DNA from: Sphingomonas lycopersici
GTDB lineage: Bacteria > Pseudomonadota > Alphaproteobacteria > Sphingomonadales > Sphingomonadaceae
DNA: 64,000 bases
Direction of reading: 5' to 3'
NCBI RefSeq assembly: GCF_026130605.1
Contig: NZ_JANFAU010000013.1
Location: forward strand, 60,490 to 124,489
Shown here: in pieces, positions 1 to 8,100 of the stretch
How positions within the stretch are numbered: the stretch's first letter is position 1
Layout of the letters: each line of letters opens with the position of its first letter
The notes under the pieces: generated by a model
What the model was told of the DNA's origin: nothing
Database searches by the model: none
The model's input: only the letters and a program-made list of their open reading frames with translations
Program-made: the position numbers and the translations under genes

Positions 1-1065
1 TGGACGCAGGAAGTGCGGCTCAGCCGGTCGCGTGCCGACGGCCAATCCTGGGTGTTCGGCGCGGCGATATTGCGCAATCGCGATTCGCTGAACCGGCAAC
101 TCGGCCCGGCGAGCGACCCGATCGAGATCATCGGCGTCACCAACGTCTCGCAGAATCTGTCGCTGTTCAGCGAGTTTACCGAGCCGCTCACGCATCGGCT
201 GTCGATGACGATCGGATTGCGCGCGACGCAGGCGCGGGTCGACGGCTATCCCTCGCTCAAGCCCCGCGCGGGCGATCTGGTGCGCGGGCGGATGACGCGA
301 CGCGTCGATCCGACGCTGGCCTTGTCGTGGCAGCTCGCGCCGCGGCTATCGGTCTATGCGCGCTACCAATCGGGGTTCCGCACCGGCGGGCTCGCGGTGG
401 CGCGCGGCATCGGGCGCGTCGCCGAGTTCAAATCGGATTCGATCGGAATGGGCGAGGTGGGGGTGCGGCATTTGCGCGACGGCGCCACCGGGGTCGATTT
501 CGGCGCGGCGCTGTCCTATGCGCGGTGGCACGATATCCAGGCCGATCTGATCGACCGTCGCGGCCAGCCCTATACCGCCAATATCGGCAATGCGAATATC
601 CTGACCGCGGAGGTCAGCGCGAACTGGGTGCCGGTGGCGCCGCTGCGGTTCGATCTGTCGGCGCTCTATACCGTCAACAACGTCGATGGGCCGCTCGCCT
701 CGACCTCGCCGACCGACAACCGGCGATTGCCCAATACGCCGCCGTTCAGCGCGCATGCCGGGGCCAATTACGGCTGGAGCGCGTTCGGCGGGGCGATGCG
801 GCTGGCCGGCGCGATCGACTATATCGGCCGCTCGGTGCTCGGCACCGGCCATTATCTCGATATCGAGCAGGGGCGCTATGCGGTCGTCTCGGCGCGGGCC
901 GAATGGACCCGGCGCGACCTGACCCTGTGGCTGGCGGCGGACAATATCACCGACAGCCGCGGCAATCGCTTCGCGTTCGGCAATCCCTTCACGCTGGCCA
1001 ACCGCGACCAGCGCACCCCGCTGCGCCCCGCGACCGTCACGCTGGGGATCAAGGTGGAGCGGTAG
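1..1065 (+). CDS. TonB-dependent receptor, C-terminal part (5' end outside window)
   Basis: The reading frame is open from base 1 and ends at TAG 1063-1065, so only about the last 354 residues are present; the plug domain and signal peptide lie outside. The first residues (WTQEVRLSR) match the common barrel motif of outer-membrane TonB receptors. Alternating amphipathic strands with aromatic girdle residues (RLSVYARYQSGFRTGG, LTLWLAADNITDSRGNRF) continue to the end, and the last motif is the usual 'N-ITD' penultimate strand. It ends in ...IKVER rather than the usual terminal Phe. It should import a ligand across the outer membrane using TonB/ExbBD energy; the ligand cannot be told from this part. 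It converges with sdhA. Confidence 0.88.
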   Translation, partial: WTQEVRLSRSRADGQSWVFGAAILRNRDSLNRQLGPASDPIEIIGVTNVSQNLSLFSEFTEPLTHRLSMTIGLRATQARVDGYPSLKPRAGDLVRGRMTRRVDPTLALSWQLAPRLSVYARYQSGFRTGGLAVARGIGRVAEFKSDSIGMGEVGVRHLRDGATGVDFGAALSYARWHDIQADLIDRRGQPYTANIGNANILTAEVSANWVPVAPLRFDLSALYTVNNVDGPLASTSPTDNRRLPNTPPFSAHAGANYGWSAFGGAMRLAGAIDYIGRSVLGTGHYLDIEQGRYAVVSARAEWTRRDLTLWLAADNITDSRGNRFAFGNPFTLANRDQRTPLRPATVTLGIKVER

Positions 1066-1073
1066 GGGAGGCG

Positions 1074-1097
1074 CCGCGCGGGGGCGCCCCCGCGCGG
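1074..1097. terminator. perfect GC palindrome between convergent genes
   Basis: Bases 1074-1097 are a perfect 24-bp palindrome made only of G and C, 9 bases after the TonB receptor stop and 9 bases before the sdhA stop. It lies exactly between two convergent genes, so it may end transcription from both sides. There is no T run, so intrinsic termination is an inference. Confidence 0.45.
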
Positions 1098-1105
1098 GCC
1101 GGATA

Positions 1106-2908
1106 TCAGTAAACGCGCTTCTTCGGCTTGATGTAATCGACGTCGTCGGTGAGCGTGTAATCGTGCACCGGGCGGTAATCGATCGTGGTCGCGCCGCCCT
1201 TGCCGCCCCAGCCGTCGAAGGTGGCGATGGTGTGCTTCATCCAATTGGCGTCGTCGCGCTCGGGGAAATCCTCGTGCATATGCGCGCCGCGGCTTTCCTT
1301 GCGGTTGTCCGCGCCCTTCATCGTCACGACCGCCTGGCCGATCAGATTGTCGAGCTCGAGCGTCTCGACCAGATCGGTGTTCCAGATCAGCGAGCGATCG
1401 GTGATGCCGATATCGGCCATCCCCTTGTTGATCGCGTCGATCTTCTGGACGCCCTCCGCCAGCAGCGCCGAATCCCGGAACACCGCGCAATGCCGCTGCA
1501 TCGTGCGCTGCATCTCGCTGCGGATCTGCGCGGTCGGCGACCCGCCCTTGGCGTTGCGGAAGTGATCGAGCCGCGCCAGCGACTGCTCTTCCGAGCCCTT
1601 GGGCAGCGGATTGTGCGGGGTGTTGGGCTTGAGCGTGTCCTTGAGCCGCAGCCCGGTGGCGCGGCCGAACACCACAAGATCGATCAGCGAGTTGGAGCCG
1701 AGCCGGTTGGCGCCGTGGACCGAGACGCACGCCGCCTCGCCGACCGCGAACAGCCCGGGGACGACCGCGTCGGGATCGCCGTCGCGCAGCTGGACGACCT
1801 CGCCGTGATAATTGGTCGGGATGCCGCCCATATTATAGTGGACGGTCGGGGTGACCGGCAGCGGCTGGCGGGTGAGATCGACGCCGGCGAAGATCTTGCC
1901 CGTCTCGGTGATCCCGGGCAGCCGCTCGTGCAGCACCTTGGGATCGATATGGTCGAGGTGCAGGTAGATATATTCCCCGTCCGGCCCGACGCCGCGGCCC
2001 TCGCGCATTTCCATCGCCATCGAGCGCGCCACCACGTCGCGGCTGGCGAGATCCTTGGCGCTGGGCGCATAGCGCTCCATGAAGCGCTCGCCCTGGCTGT
2101 TGGTGAGATAGCCGCCTTCGCCGCGCGCGCCCTCGGTGATCAGCACCCCCGCGCCATAGATGCCGGTCGGGTGGAACTGGACGAATTCCATATCCTGCAG
2201 CGCGAGCCCGGCGCGCAGCGCCATGCCGTTGCCGTCACCGGTGCAGGTGTGCGCCGAGGTCGCCGACTGATAGACGCGCCCGCCGCCGCCGGTGGCCAGC
2301 ACCACGGCATGCGCGCGGAAACGGTGGATCGCGCCGGTTTCCATGCACAAGGCGACCACGCCGCGGCACGCGCCGTTTTCCATGATCAGATCGAGCGCAA
2401 AATATTCGACGTAAAAGTCCGCGTCATACTTCAGGCTCTGCTGATAGAGCGCGTGGAGCATCGCGTGGCCGGTACGGTCGGCGGCGGCGCAGGTACGCTG
2501 CACCGGGGGGCCTTCGCCCATATTCTGCATATGGCCGCCGAACGGGCGCTGGTAGATCGTGCCATTGTCGTTGCGGCTGAACGGCACGCCGGCGTGCTCC
2601 AGCTCATAGACCGCGGCGGGCGCCTCGCGCACCATATATTCGATCGCGTCCTGGTCGCCGAGCCAGTCGGAGCCCTTGACGGTATCGAACATGTGCCACG
2701 ACCAATGGTCGGGCGAATTGTTGCCGAGGCTGGCGGCGATCCCGCCCTGCGCCGCGACGGTGTGGCTACGCGTCGGGAACACCTTGGTGATGCACGCCGT
2801 CTTGAGCCCGCTCTCGGCGATGCCCATCGTCGCGCGGAGGCCCGAGCCGCCGGCGCCGACGACGACCGCGTCATAGCTGTGATCGATGATCTGATAAGCG
2901 GCAGGCAT
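1106..2908 (-). CDS. sdhA: succinate dehydrogenase flavoprotein subunit
   Basis: 600 aa, the normal length for SdhA. It oxidises succinate to fumarate in the citric acid cycle, carrying covalent FAD on the cytoplasmic face of complex II. The N-terminal dinucleotide fold GAGGSGLRATMG (about residues 18-29) and the flavin-attachment region SHTVAAQGGIAA (His about 49) are clear, as is the GGHMQNMGEG block. ATG at 2908 is chosen because its A is shared with the sdhD TGA stop (TGATG), a coupled arrangement; an in-frame extension upstream reads through sdhD and has no family similarity. It is the last gene of sdhC-sdhD-sdhA; no sdhB follows. Confidence 0.97.
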   Translation of the reverse strand: MPAAYQIIDHSYDAVVVGAGGSGLRATMGIAESGLKTACITKVFPTRSHTVAAQGGIAASLGNNSPDHWSWHMFDTVKGSDWLGDQDAIEYMVREAPAAVYELEHAGVPFSRNDNGTIYQRPFGGHMQNMGEGPPVQRTCAAADRTGHAMLHALYQQSLKYDADFYVEYFALDLIMENGACRGVVALCMETGAIHRFRAHAVVLATGGGGRVYQSATSAHTCTGDGNGMALRAGLALQDMEFVQFHPTGIYGAGVLITEGARGEGGYLTNSQGERFMERYAPSAKDLASRDVVARSMAMEMREGRGVGPDGEYIYLHLDHIDPKVLHERLPGITETGKIFAGVDLTRQPLPVTPTVHYNMGGIPTNYHGEVVQLRDGDPDAVVPGLFAVGEAACVSVHGANRLGSNSLIDLVVFGRATGLRLKDTLKPNTPHNPLPKGSEEQSLARLDHFRNAKGGSPTAQIRSEMQRTMQRHCAVFRDSALLAEGVQKIDAINKGMADIGITDRSLIWNTDLVETLELDNLIGQAVVTMKGADNRKESRGAHMHEDFPERDDANWMKHTIATFDGWGGKGGATTIDYRPVHDYTLTDDVDYIKPKKRVY

Positions 2909-3291
2909 CAGGCGGCAGCTCCGAAAGCGATCTTGAGGATCGAGAAGATCGCGGTCCCCGCGGTGACCGCGACGAACAGGTTGAGAAGGACGATCAGCAC
3001 GACGCGATTCTCGGCATGGGCATAATCCTCGATCACCACCTGCAGCCCGAGGCGGAAGTGATAGAAGACCGAGGCGACCAGCAGGATCATCGGCACCGCG
3101 ACCCACGCCGAGGCGAGCCACGCGTGGATGCTGCCGAAATCATGGCTCGGCATGCGCGCGATCGAGATCATCAGCCACGCCATCAGCAGCAGGTTGCTGC
3201 CCGCGGTCAGCTTCTGGTGCCACCAGTGCAGCCGGCCGTGATGCGCGCTGCCAAGCCCGCGGACGCGGCCGAGTTCGGTTCCCGTACCCAT
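2908..3291 (-). CDS. sdhD: succinate dehydrogenase membrane anchor subunit
   Basis: 127 aa with three hydrophobic segments (about residues 31-47, 62-80 and 98-120), as expected for the small heme/quinone-binding anchor of complex II. The segment FRLGLQVVIEDYAHAENR carries the His/Tyr-containing loop typical of alphaproteobacterial SdhD. ATG at 3291 overlaps the sdhC TAA by one base, and the stop overlaps sdhA by one base, so the three genes are translationally coupled. Confidence 0.93.
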   Translation of the reverse strand: MGTGTELGRVRGLGSAHHGRLHWWHQKLTAGSNLLLMAWLMISIARMPSHDFGSIHAWLASAWVAVPMILLVASVFYHFRLGLQVVIEDYAHAENRVVLIVLLNLFVAVTAGTAIFSILKIAFGAAA

Positions 3292-3719
3292 TAGATGACC
3301 CCCGTGAGAACGAGCCAGAAGGCGATCGTCAGCAGCGTCGAGGCGACGAAGGTGAGGATCGCGAGCAGCCGGTTGGTCTTGAGCTCGAACGCCGCGCCGG
3401 TATCGAGCACGAGGTGGCGGATGCCGCTCATCATATGCTGGAACAGCGAGAAGGTGAGGCCGACGCCGACCACCCAGCCGATCGCGTTGAGCCGGCCGTC
3501 CGTATAAGTGAAGACGTCGACGAACACGGCATAGGCCTGTTTGCCGGCGGCGAGCGCGGCGAGCCACCAGACGAACAGGGCGGCGCCGACGGTCGCCATG
3601 CCGTCGCCGGTGACGCGGTGGAGAATCGAGGCCAGCATGGCCGGGCTCCAGCGATAATGAATCTGGAGCGGGCCGCTGAAGAGATGCGGGCTGCGCGGAC
3701 GCGCGGGTTTCGAGGCCAA
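3291..3719 (-). CDS. sdhC: succinate dehydrogenase cytochrome b556 subunit
   Basis: 142 aa from a TTG start. The motif SPHL...IHYRWSPAMLASILHRVTG matches the SdhC signature (quinone-site Ser and the His-containing first helix), and SLFQHMMSGIRHLVLD carries the heme-ligand His segment. Three membrane helices follow. The start is not ATG: the TTG at 3719 gives ASKPARPRSPHL, the usual N-terminus, with AGGAA upstream; TTG 3725 is an alternative. It is the first gene of the sdh operon. Confidence 0.9.
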   Translation of the reverse strand: MASKPARPRSPHLFSGPLQIHYRWSPAMLASILHRVTGDGMATVGAALFVWWLAALAAGKQAYAVFVDVFTYTDGRLNAIGWVVGVGLTFSLFQHMMSGIRHLVLDTGAAFELKTNRLLAILTFVASTLLTIAFWLVLTGVI

Positions 3720-3882
3720 GGGCAAGTTCCTGCGATGAGCCGACGGTTCGGCGCGGTCTATGAGACGCGAAGCGCGGCGATGCAAGCGTGCGCAGGTCGA
3801 TTGCTACGCGTTCGCTCTATCTAACCCTCGTTTAACCAATGGTTGTTAACGCATCGGCCGACGCGAAGGATGGAGCGCCCAC

Positions 3883-5232
3883 TTGCATACCGATTTGCCT
3901 GCCCCCGGATCGATCGCCGCCACGATCGATATCGCCAGCCGCCTCAGGGTGTTCGACGTCGACGGCACGCTGATCGCCGCCAGCGCCGAGGTGTGGGAGG
4001 TGATCGAGCCCGAGATTCGCGAGGTTTCGGCGGCTTATTGGGATCAGTGGCAGCGCTGCTTCGCCAATGAGACCGCGTGGCGGACGCTCGACAACCGCAT
4101 CGAGGTCGGCGTCACCTTCCTGCGCAACCGTTTTCTCGATACCAGCGGGTGGGAGTGGATCGAGGCGATCGAACGCTCGGTGGCGAGTGCCTTCGCAGGC
4201 GATGTTTCCAAGACCGCCTTGCTGTCGATGATCAGCGCCAGCGATCGCGCGGCGCTCGATGTGCTGATGCGCCGGCTGTCGCGTGACGATCCGCGACTCG
4301 CGCGGATGATCGATACGCTGATGCGGCTCTCGGCGATGGAGTGCGAGGTGACCGTCGCCATCTATTCCGCCTATCTCGAACATGCCGCGAAGGTCGCGCG
4401 CGACCGACTGGCGAGTGAATTCCACGACGGCATCGCCGCGACGGTGGAAAATGCCACCTCCGAATGGGGATCGCTGCGCCAGCTCGCCTCGGGCGCCTCC
4501 TCCTCGACTCGCGGCGTACTCGGCAAGGCGAGCGAAGTCGCCGCCGCCGCCGAGCAATCCGCGGTCGCGATGCGCGAGGCGGCGCTGACCGCCGCCGGGC
4601 TGATCCACGCGATCGAGCAGGCGCGCGGCGAGGTCGAGGTCGCCGCCGATGTCGCCAACCGCGCCAGCGCGCAGGCCGGCGAGGCGGTGGGGGTGTCGCA
4701 ATTGCTGTCCGATCACGCCCAGTCGATCGAATCGATCCTCGGGCTGATTCGCGACATTGCCGGGCAGACCAATTTGCTCGCGCTCAATGCGACGATCGAG
4801 GCGGCGCGCGCGGGGGATGCCGGGCGCGGCTTCGCGGTGGTCGCGCAGGAAGTGAAGAGCCTCGCGCGGCAGACCGCGCGCGCCACCGACGATATCGCCG
4901 CCAAGATCGCCGCGATCCAGTCCGCGACGCGCAGCACGGTGGAAACCAATGCCAGCATCCGCGCGACAGTGGCCGAGGTCGAGGATTCGGCGACGCGCAT
5001 CCGCCACGCGATGGAAGCGCAGGCGCAGACCGTCACCGCGATCACCGCCGCGGTCGACGAAACCGCGCTGGCGGCGGATTCGATGTCAGGCACGATCGCC
5101 GCGATCCGCGAGGATACCGAGGCGGTGGCGGTGGAGATCGATGCGTTCGGCACCGGCTTCGCCTCGCTTTCCGCGCGGCTGGCGCTGCTCAAGACCAGCG
5201 CGGGCGATTTCGCGCGCAAGGTGGCGGTGTGA
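3883..5232 (+). CDS. globin-coupled-sensor-like soluble methyl-accepting chemotaxis protein
   Basis: 449 aa with no membrane segment. Residues about 60-180 resemble the helical sensor-globin domain (NRIEVGVTFLRNRF...WEWIEAIERS), and residues about 200-449 form a coiled-coil signalling domain with the conserved hairpin IAGQTNLLALNATIEAARAG and GRGFAVVAQEVKSLA, which contacts CheA/CheW. In heme-binding sensor globins a proximal His sits in R-x-G-x-x-H-x-x-I-G; here that stretch reads RIEVGVTFLR and has no His, so heme binding is doubtful. The start is TTG at 3883, preceded by AAGGATGGAG. The gene stands alone and diverges from sdhC; no che gene is near, so its partner pathway is not visible. 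Confidence 0.85.
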   Translation: MHTDLPAPGSIAATIDIASRLRVFDVDGTLIAASAEVWEVIEPEIREVSAAYWDQWQRCFANETAWRTLDNRIEVGVTFLRNRFLDTSGWEWIEAIERSVASAFAGDVSKTALLSMISASDRAALDVLMRRLSRDDPRLARMIDTLMRLSAMECEVTVAIYSAYLEHAAKVARDRLASEFHDGIAATVENATSEWGSLRQLASGASSSTRGVLGKASEVAAAAEQSAVAMREAALTAAGLIHAIEQARGEVEVAADVANRASAQAGEAVGVSQLLSDHAQSIESILGLIRDIAGQTNLLALNATIEAARAGDAGRGFAVVAQEVKSLARQTARATDDIAAKIAAIQSATRSTVETNASIRATVAEVEDSATRIRHAMEAQAQTVTAITAAVDETALAADSMSGTIAAIREDTEAVAVEIDAFGTGFASLSARLALLKTSAGDFARKVAV

Positions 5233-5276
5233 TCGCGGGCATGGCCTGACGCACGCGTCGCCGCTATGGCGCGGCG

Positions 5277-6236
5277 ATGACGAGCACGCCAACCGAGCCG
5301 ATTCCGGTCCCCGACAGCTGGAAGGTCACCTTGCCCTGCACCCGCGCCGAGGCCGAGGCGATCGACGCCGCGGGCGATCTGGCGATCGATGCGGTGCTGA
5401 TGACCACCGAAGAGGTGGAAGACGATGTCGAGCGCTGGCGGCTCGACGCCTATCTCGAAAAAGAGCCCGATCAAGCGATGCTCGCCGCGTTGCGCGCCTT
5501 GGTGCCGAGCGCCGCGGGGGTCGCGCCGGTGATCGAGGCGCTCAGCGCCGAAGACTGGGTGGCGATGAGCCAGGCCGGGCTCGAGCCGATTCGCGAGGGG
5601 CGGTTCGTCGTCCACACCTCGGCGCATCCCGCGACGGTGGGCGAGGGCGAGCGCGCCTTCCTGATCGACGCCGGGCAGGCGTTCGGCACCGGGCATCATC
5701 ACACCACCGCGGGCTGCCTGGCGATGATCGACGGGCTGGCGGGGCAGCGGTTCGCCAATGTCATCGATCTCGGCACCGGAACGGGGCTGCTCGCCTTTGC
5801 CGCGCGGCATCTGTGGCCCGAAGCGCGGGTGATGGCGACCGATATCGATCCGATCGCGATCGAGGTGACCGCGGAGAATATGGCGGCCAATCACGTCGCG
5901 GCGATCGAGCTGGTGGTGGCGGACGGCGCGCAGTCGCCCGGGATCGCTGCGCAGGCGCCCTATGATCTGGTGATCGCCAATATCCTCGCCGGGCCGCTCG
6001 TCGCGATGGCGCCCGAGGTGGCGGCGATCGCCGCGCCGCATGCGACGATTGTGCTCGCGGGGCTGCTCACCAATCAGGCCGAGACGGTGATCGAGGCGTA
6101 TCGCGCGCAGGGCTGCACGGTCGCCGCGCGCGATGTGCGGGGGGATTGGACGATCCTGCGCCTCACCGCGCCGGAGACGCCGCGTCCGGCGGCGAGCAAC
6201 GGCGATCGCGAGGGGTGGGCGACCGACGGGCGGTAA
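5277..6236 (+). CDS. prmA: ribosomal protein L11 methyltransferase
   Basis: 319 aa. It transfers methyl groups from S-adenosylmethionine to ribosomal protein L11. The SAM-binding motif VIDLGTGTGLLAFAA lies at about residues 161-175, AFGTGHHHTT just before it is the PrmA-specific loop, and the catalytic NILAGPL motif (about 239-245) is present. The N-terminal substrate-recognition domain fills residues 1-110. It begins 44 bases after the chemotaxis gene and ends before a dispersed inverted repeat. Confidence 0.95.
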   Translation: MTSTPTEPIPVPDSWKVTLPCTRAEAEAIDAAGDLAIDAVLMTTEEVEDDVERWRLDAYLEKEPDQAMLAALRALVPSAAGVAPVIEALSAEDWVAMSQAGLEPIREGRFVVHTSAHPATVGEGERAFLIDAGQAFGTGHHHTTAGCLAMIDGLAGQRFANVIDLGTGTGLLAFAARHLWPEARVMATDIDPIAIEVTAENMAANHVAAIELVVADGAQSPGIAAQAPYDLVIANILAGPLVAMAPEVAAIAAPHATIVLAGLLTNQAETVIEAYRAQGCTVAARDVRGDWTILRLTAPETPRPAASNGDREGWATDGR

Positions 6237-6243
6237 CTATCCA

Positions 6244-6327
6244 CCCGTTCGCCCTGAGCGTGTCGAAGGGCTGTCTTTCTTCCTTGGAAGGAAAGGGCAG
6301 GGCTTCGACAAGCTCAGCCCGAACGGG
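6244..6327. repeat. dispersed inverted repeat family A, copy 1
   Basis: Left arm 6244-6269 contains CCCGTTCGCCCTGAGC followed by TGTCGAAGG; right arm 6303-6327 is its near-complement (CTTCGACAAGCTCAGC, then CCGAACGGG). The loop is about 33 bp. The same unit recurs at 21591-21672 and, decayed, at 48718-48800. It sits between convergent prmA and phhA, where its hairpin could end transcripts from both sides. Confidence 0.85.
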
Positions 6328-6338
6328 TCGGGCTCGCC

Positions 6339-7202
6339 TCAGCCCGCCTTGGCGAGCGCATATTGCTGCGTGCCGCGCGTGAACACGATATCCTCCGGCA
6401 GCAATGTCGCGATCGGAATGTCGTCCTGCTGCTTGAGTTCGGCGTAGAGCGGCGCGAAATCGGTCTCGACCGTCACGCGCAGCAATTCGTCGAAGCTCGG
6501 GATGACGAAATAATTCTGCTGGAAATCGTCGATCCGATAGTCGGTGCGCATCACCCGCGCGAGATCGAAGCCGATGCGGTTGGGCGAGGCATCGTCGAGC
6601 GCGAAGCGGCTCTCGGCATAGCTCGAGACGATCCCCGCGCCATAGATGCGCATCCCCTCGGGCTCGGCGATCAGCCCGAACTCGACCGTATACCAGTAGA
6701 GCCGCCCGAGATATTTGAGCGCGTCGAGCCCCAGCGCGCGCTGCCCGCCCTTGCCGTAAGCCACCAGATAATCGGCGAATACCGGGTCCGCGAGCATCGG
6801 CACATGTCCGAACACGTCATGGAACACATCGGGTTCCTGGAGGTAATCGAGCTGATCGGGCCGGCGGATGAAATTGCCCGCGACGAAGCGGCGGTTGGCC
6901 ATATGGTCGAAGAATACATCGTCGGGCACCAGCCCGGGCACCGCGACCACCTGCCACCCGGTCAGCTTCATCAGCCGATCGGACAGTTCCTCGAAATCGG
7001 GGATGCCGGGGCGCGACAGCTTGAGCACGTCGAGCCCGCGCAGATAGGCGTCGGAGGCGCGGCCGGGGAGCATCTTCGCCTGCCGGGCGAACAGCCGGTC
7101 CCAGGTCGCATGTTCCTCGGGCGTATAATGCGCCCAATTCTGCGGCACGGTCCAATCGGCAGCGGCGCCCGGCGGCGGGGTCAGAAGGTTCGCATCGGCC
7201 AT
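6339..7202 (-). CDS. phhA: phenylalanine 4-monooxygenase
   Basis: 287 aa, the length of single-domain bacterial phenylalanine hydroxylases. It converts phenylalanine to tyrosine with tetrahydropterin and O2. The non-heme iron ligands are His128 and His133 in PDVFHDVFGHVP and Glu174 in YWYTVEFGL. No ACT regulatory domain is present. The ATG at 7202 follows a 65-bp spacer holding a perfect hairpin (7220-7257) that separates it from osmC upstream on the same strand. No pterin-4a-carbinolamine dehydratase (phhB) gene or AsnC-type regulator is nearby. Confidence 0.96.
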   Translation of the reverse strand: MADANLLTPPPGAAADWTVPQNWAHYTPEEHATWDRLFARQAKMLPGRASDAYLRGLDVLKLSRPGIPDFEELSDRLMKLTGWQVVAVPGLVPDDVFFDHMANRRFVAGNFIRRPDQLDYLQEPDVFHDVFGHVPMLADPVFADYLVAYGKGGQRALGLDALKYLGRLYWYTVEFGLIAEPEGMRIYGAGIVSSYAESRFALDDASPNRIGFDLARVMRTDYRIDDFQQNYFVIPSFDELLRVTVETDFAPLYAELKQQDDIPIATLLPEDIVFTRGTQQYALAKAG

Positions 7203-7219
7203 GGCGGGACTATAGCAAG

Positions 7220-7257
7220 ACGGCGGAGATAGTAACAGATGTAATCATCTCCGCCGT
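7220..7257 (-). promoter_or_regulatory. 11-bp inverted repeat upstream of phhA
   Basis: ACGGCGGAGAT (7220-7230) and its exact complement ATCTCCGCCGT (7247-7257) flank a 16-bp AT-rich spacer with TAAC and TAAT half-sites. It lies in the short gap between the osmC stop and the phhA start. It may be an osmC terminator, an attenuator or an operator; the sequence does not decide which. Confidence 0.5.
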
Positions 7258-7267
7258 ATCAGGCGGG

Positions 7268-7696
7268 CTATTCCGCGAGGCTGTGGGTCAGCGTGATCTC
7301 GGCCTTGATCAGCTTCGATACCGGGCAGCCGGCCTTGGCCTCGTTGGCGATCCGCGCGAAATCCTCGCCCGAAATCCCCGGCACATGGGCGCGCAGATCG
7401 AGCGCGGAACGGGTGATCGAAAAGCCGTCGCCGTCGCGATCGAGCGTCACCTTCGCCTCGGTTTCCAGCGTGCCCTTGTTATAGCCGGCGCGGGCCAGCG
7501 CGAAGCTCAGCGCCATCGTGAAGCAACTGGCGTGCGCGGCGGCGATCAGCTCCTCGGGGTTGGTGCCGGGGGCGTCCTCGAAGCGCGTGGCGAAGCCATA
7601 GGGGCTGTCCGCCAGCACCCCTGACTGGGTGGAGACGAACCCCTTGCCGTCCTTGCCAAAGCCTTCGTAACGCGCCGATCCGCTGTGGGTGGGCAT
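7268..7696 (-). CDS. OsmC-family peroxiredoxin
   Basis: 142 aa. OsmC proteins reduce organic hydroperoxides with a pair of cysteines; here Cys58 (AHASCFTMAL) and Cys124 (KAGCPVSKLI) match the catalytic pair, and NPEELIAAAHASC is the family signature. The length fits the short OsmC/YhfA-like members. ATG at 7696 is preceded by AAGGAAA. It lies upstream of phhA on the same strand, but the hairpin between them suggests separate control. Confidence 0.93.
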   Translation of the reverse strand: MPTHSGSARYEGFGKDGKGFVSTQSGVLADSPYGFATRFEDAPGTNPEELIAAAHASCFTMALSFALARAGYNKGTLETEAKVTLDRDGDGFSITRSALDLRAHVPGISGEDFARIANEAKAGCPVSKLIKAEITLTHSLAE

Positions 7697-7791
7697 CGAT
7701 CTTTTCCTTTCGAATAGGAGGTGATGACCATCGCACAACGGGCGCGGCCCCGAAAGGAGCCGCGCCCGATGAAATTAGGATTCGGACGTGA

Positions 7792-8100
7792 TCAGCGGCA
7801 TCGGCGCTTGCCGGAACGCTCGATCTCGCGCCCGGCCAGCGCGCCGACCGCGGCGCCGCCCAGCGTGCCGAGCGTCCGGTCGCCACGGGTGTCGATCGTG
7901 CGGCCGAGCAGCGCGCCCGCCGCACCGCCGACGATCAGCCCGGTCGTCCCGTCGGGGCGGCGGCAGTGCATGCGCCCGTCGCGCCCGCGCCATTCGCGAT
8001 AGTCGTAATGCTTCTTCTTCGCCTCGGCCTGCGGCGTCGTGATGATCAGCGTCGGCACGATCATCGCCGCGGCGCCCAGCGCCAGCATCAGGGTGCGCAT
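7792..8100 (-). CDS. glycine-zipper (2TM) outer-envelope protein
   Basis: 102 aa. The signal peptide covers about residues 1-27 (MRTLMLALGAAAMIVPTLII...AEA). A basic linker follows, then GLIVGGAAGALLGRTID and LGTLGGAAVGALAGREIE, two glycine-zipper hairpins of the kind found in small envelope proteins of the Rick_17kDa/OmpA-like group. It is probably inserted in or attached to the outer membrane; its role is unknown. It stands alone, with about 0.9 kb of gene-free DNA upstream. Confidence 0.8.
   Translation of the reverse strand: MRTLMLALGAAAMIVPTLIITTPQAEAKKKHYDYREWRGRDGRMHCRRPDGTTGLIVGGAAGALLGRTIDTRGDRTLGTLGGAAVGALAGREIERSGKRRCR

Noticed and set aside
327..1112. Long open frames overlapping the TonB receptor in other frames and strands
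   Set aside because: Their products are Arg/Ala/Gly-rich and match no family; they are by-products of high GC. The same holds for large frames antisense to sdhA, uvrA, parC, tkt and the TonB receptor.
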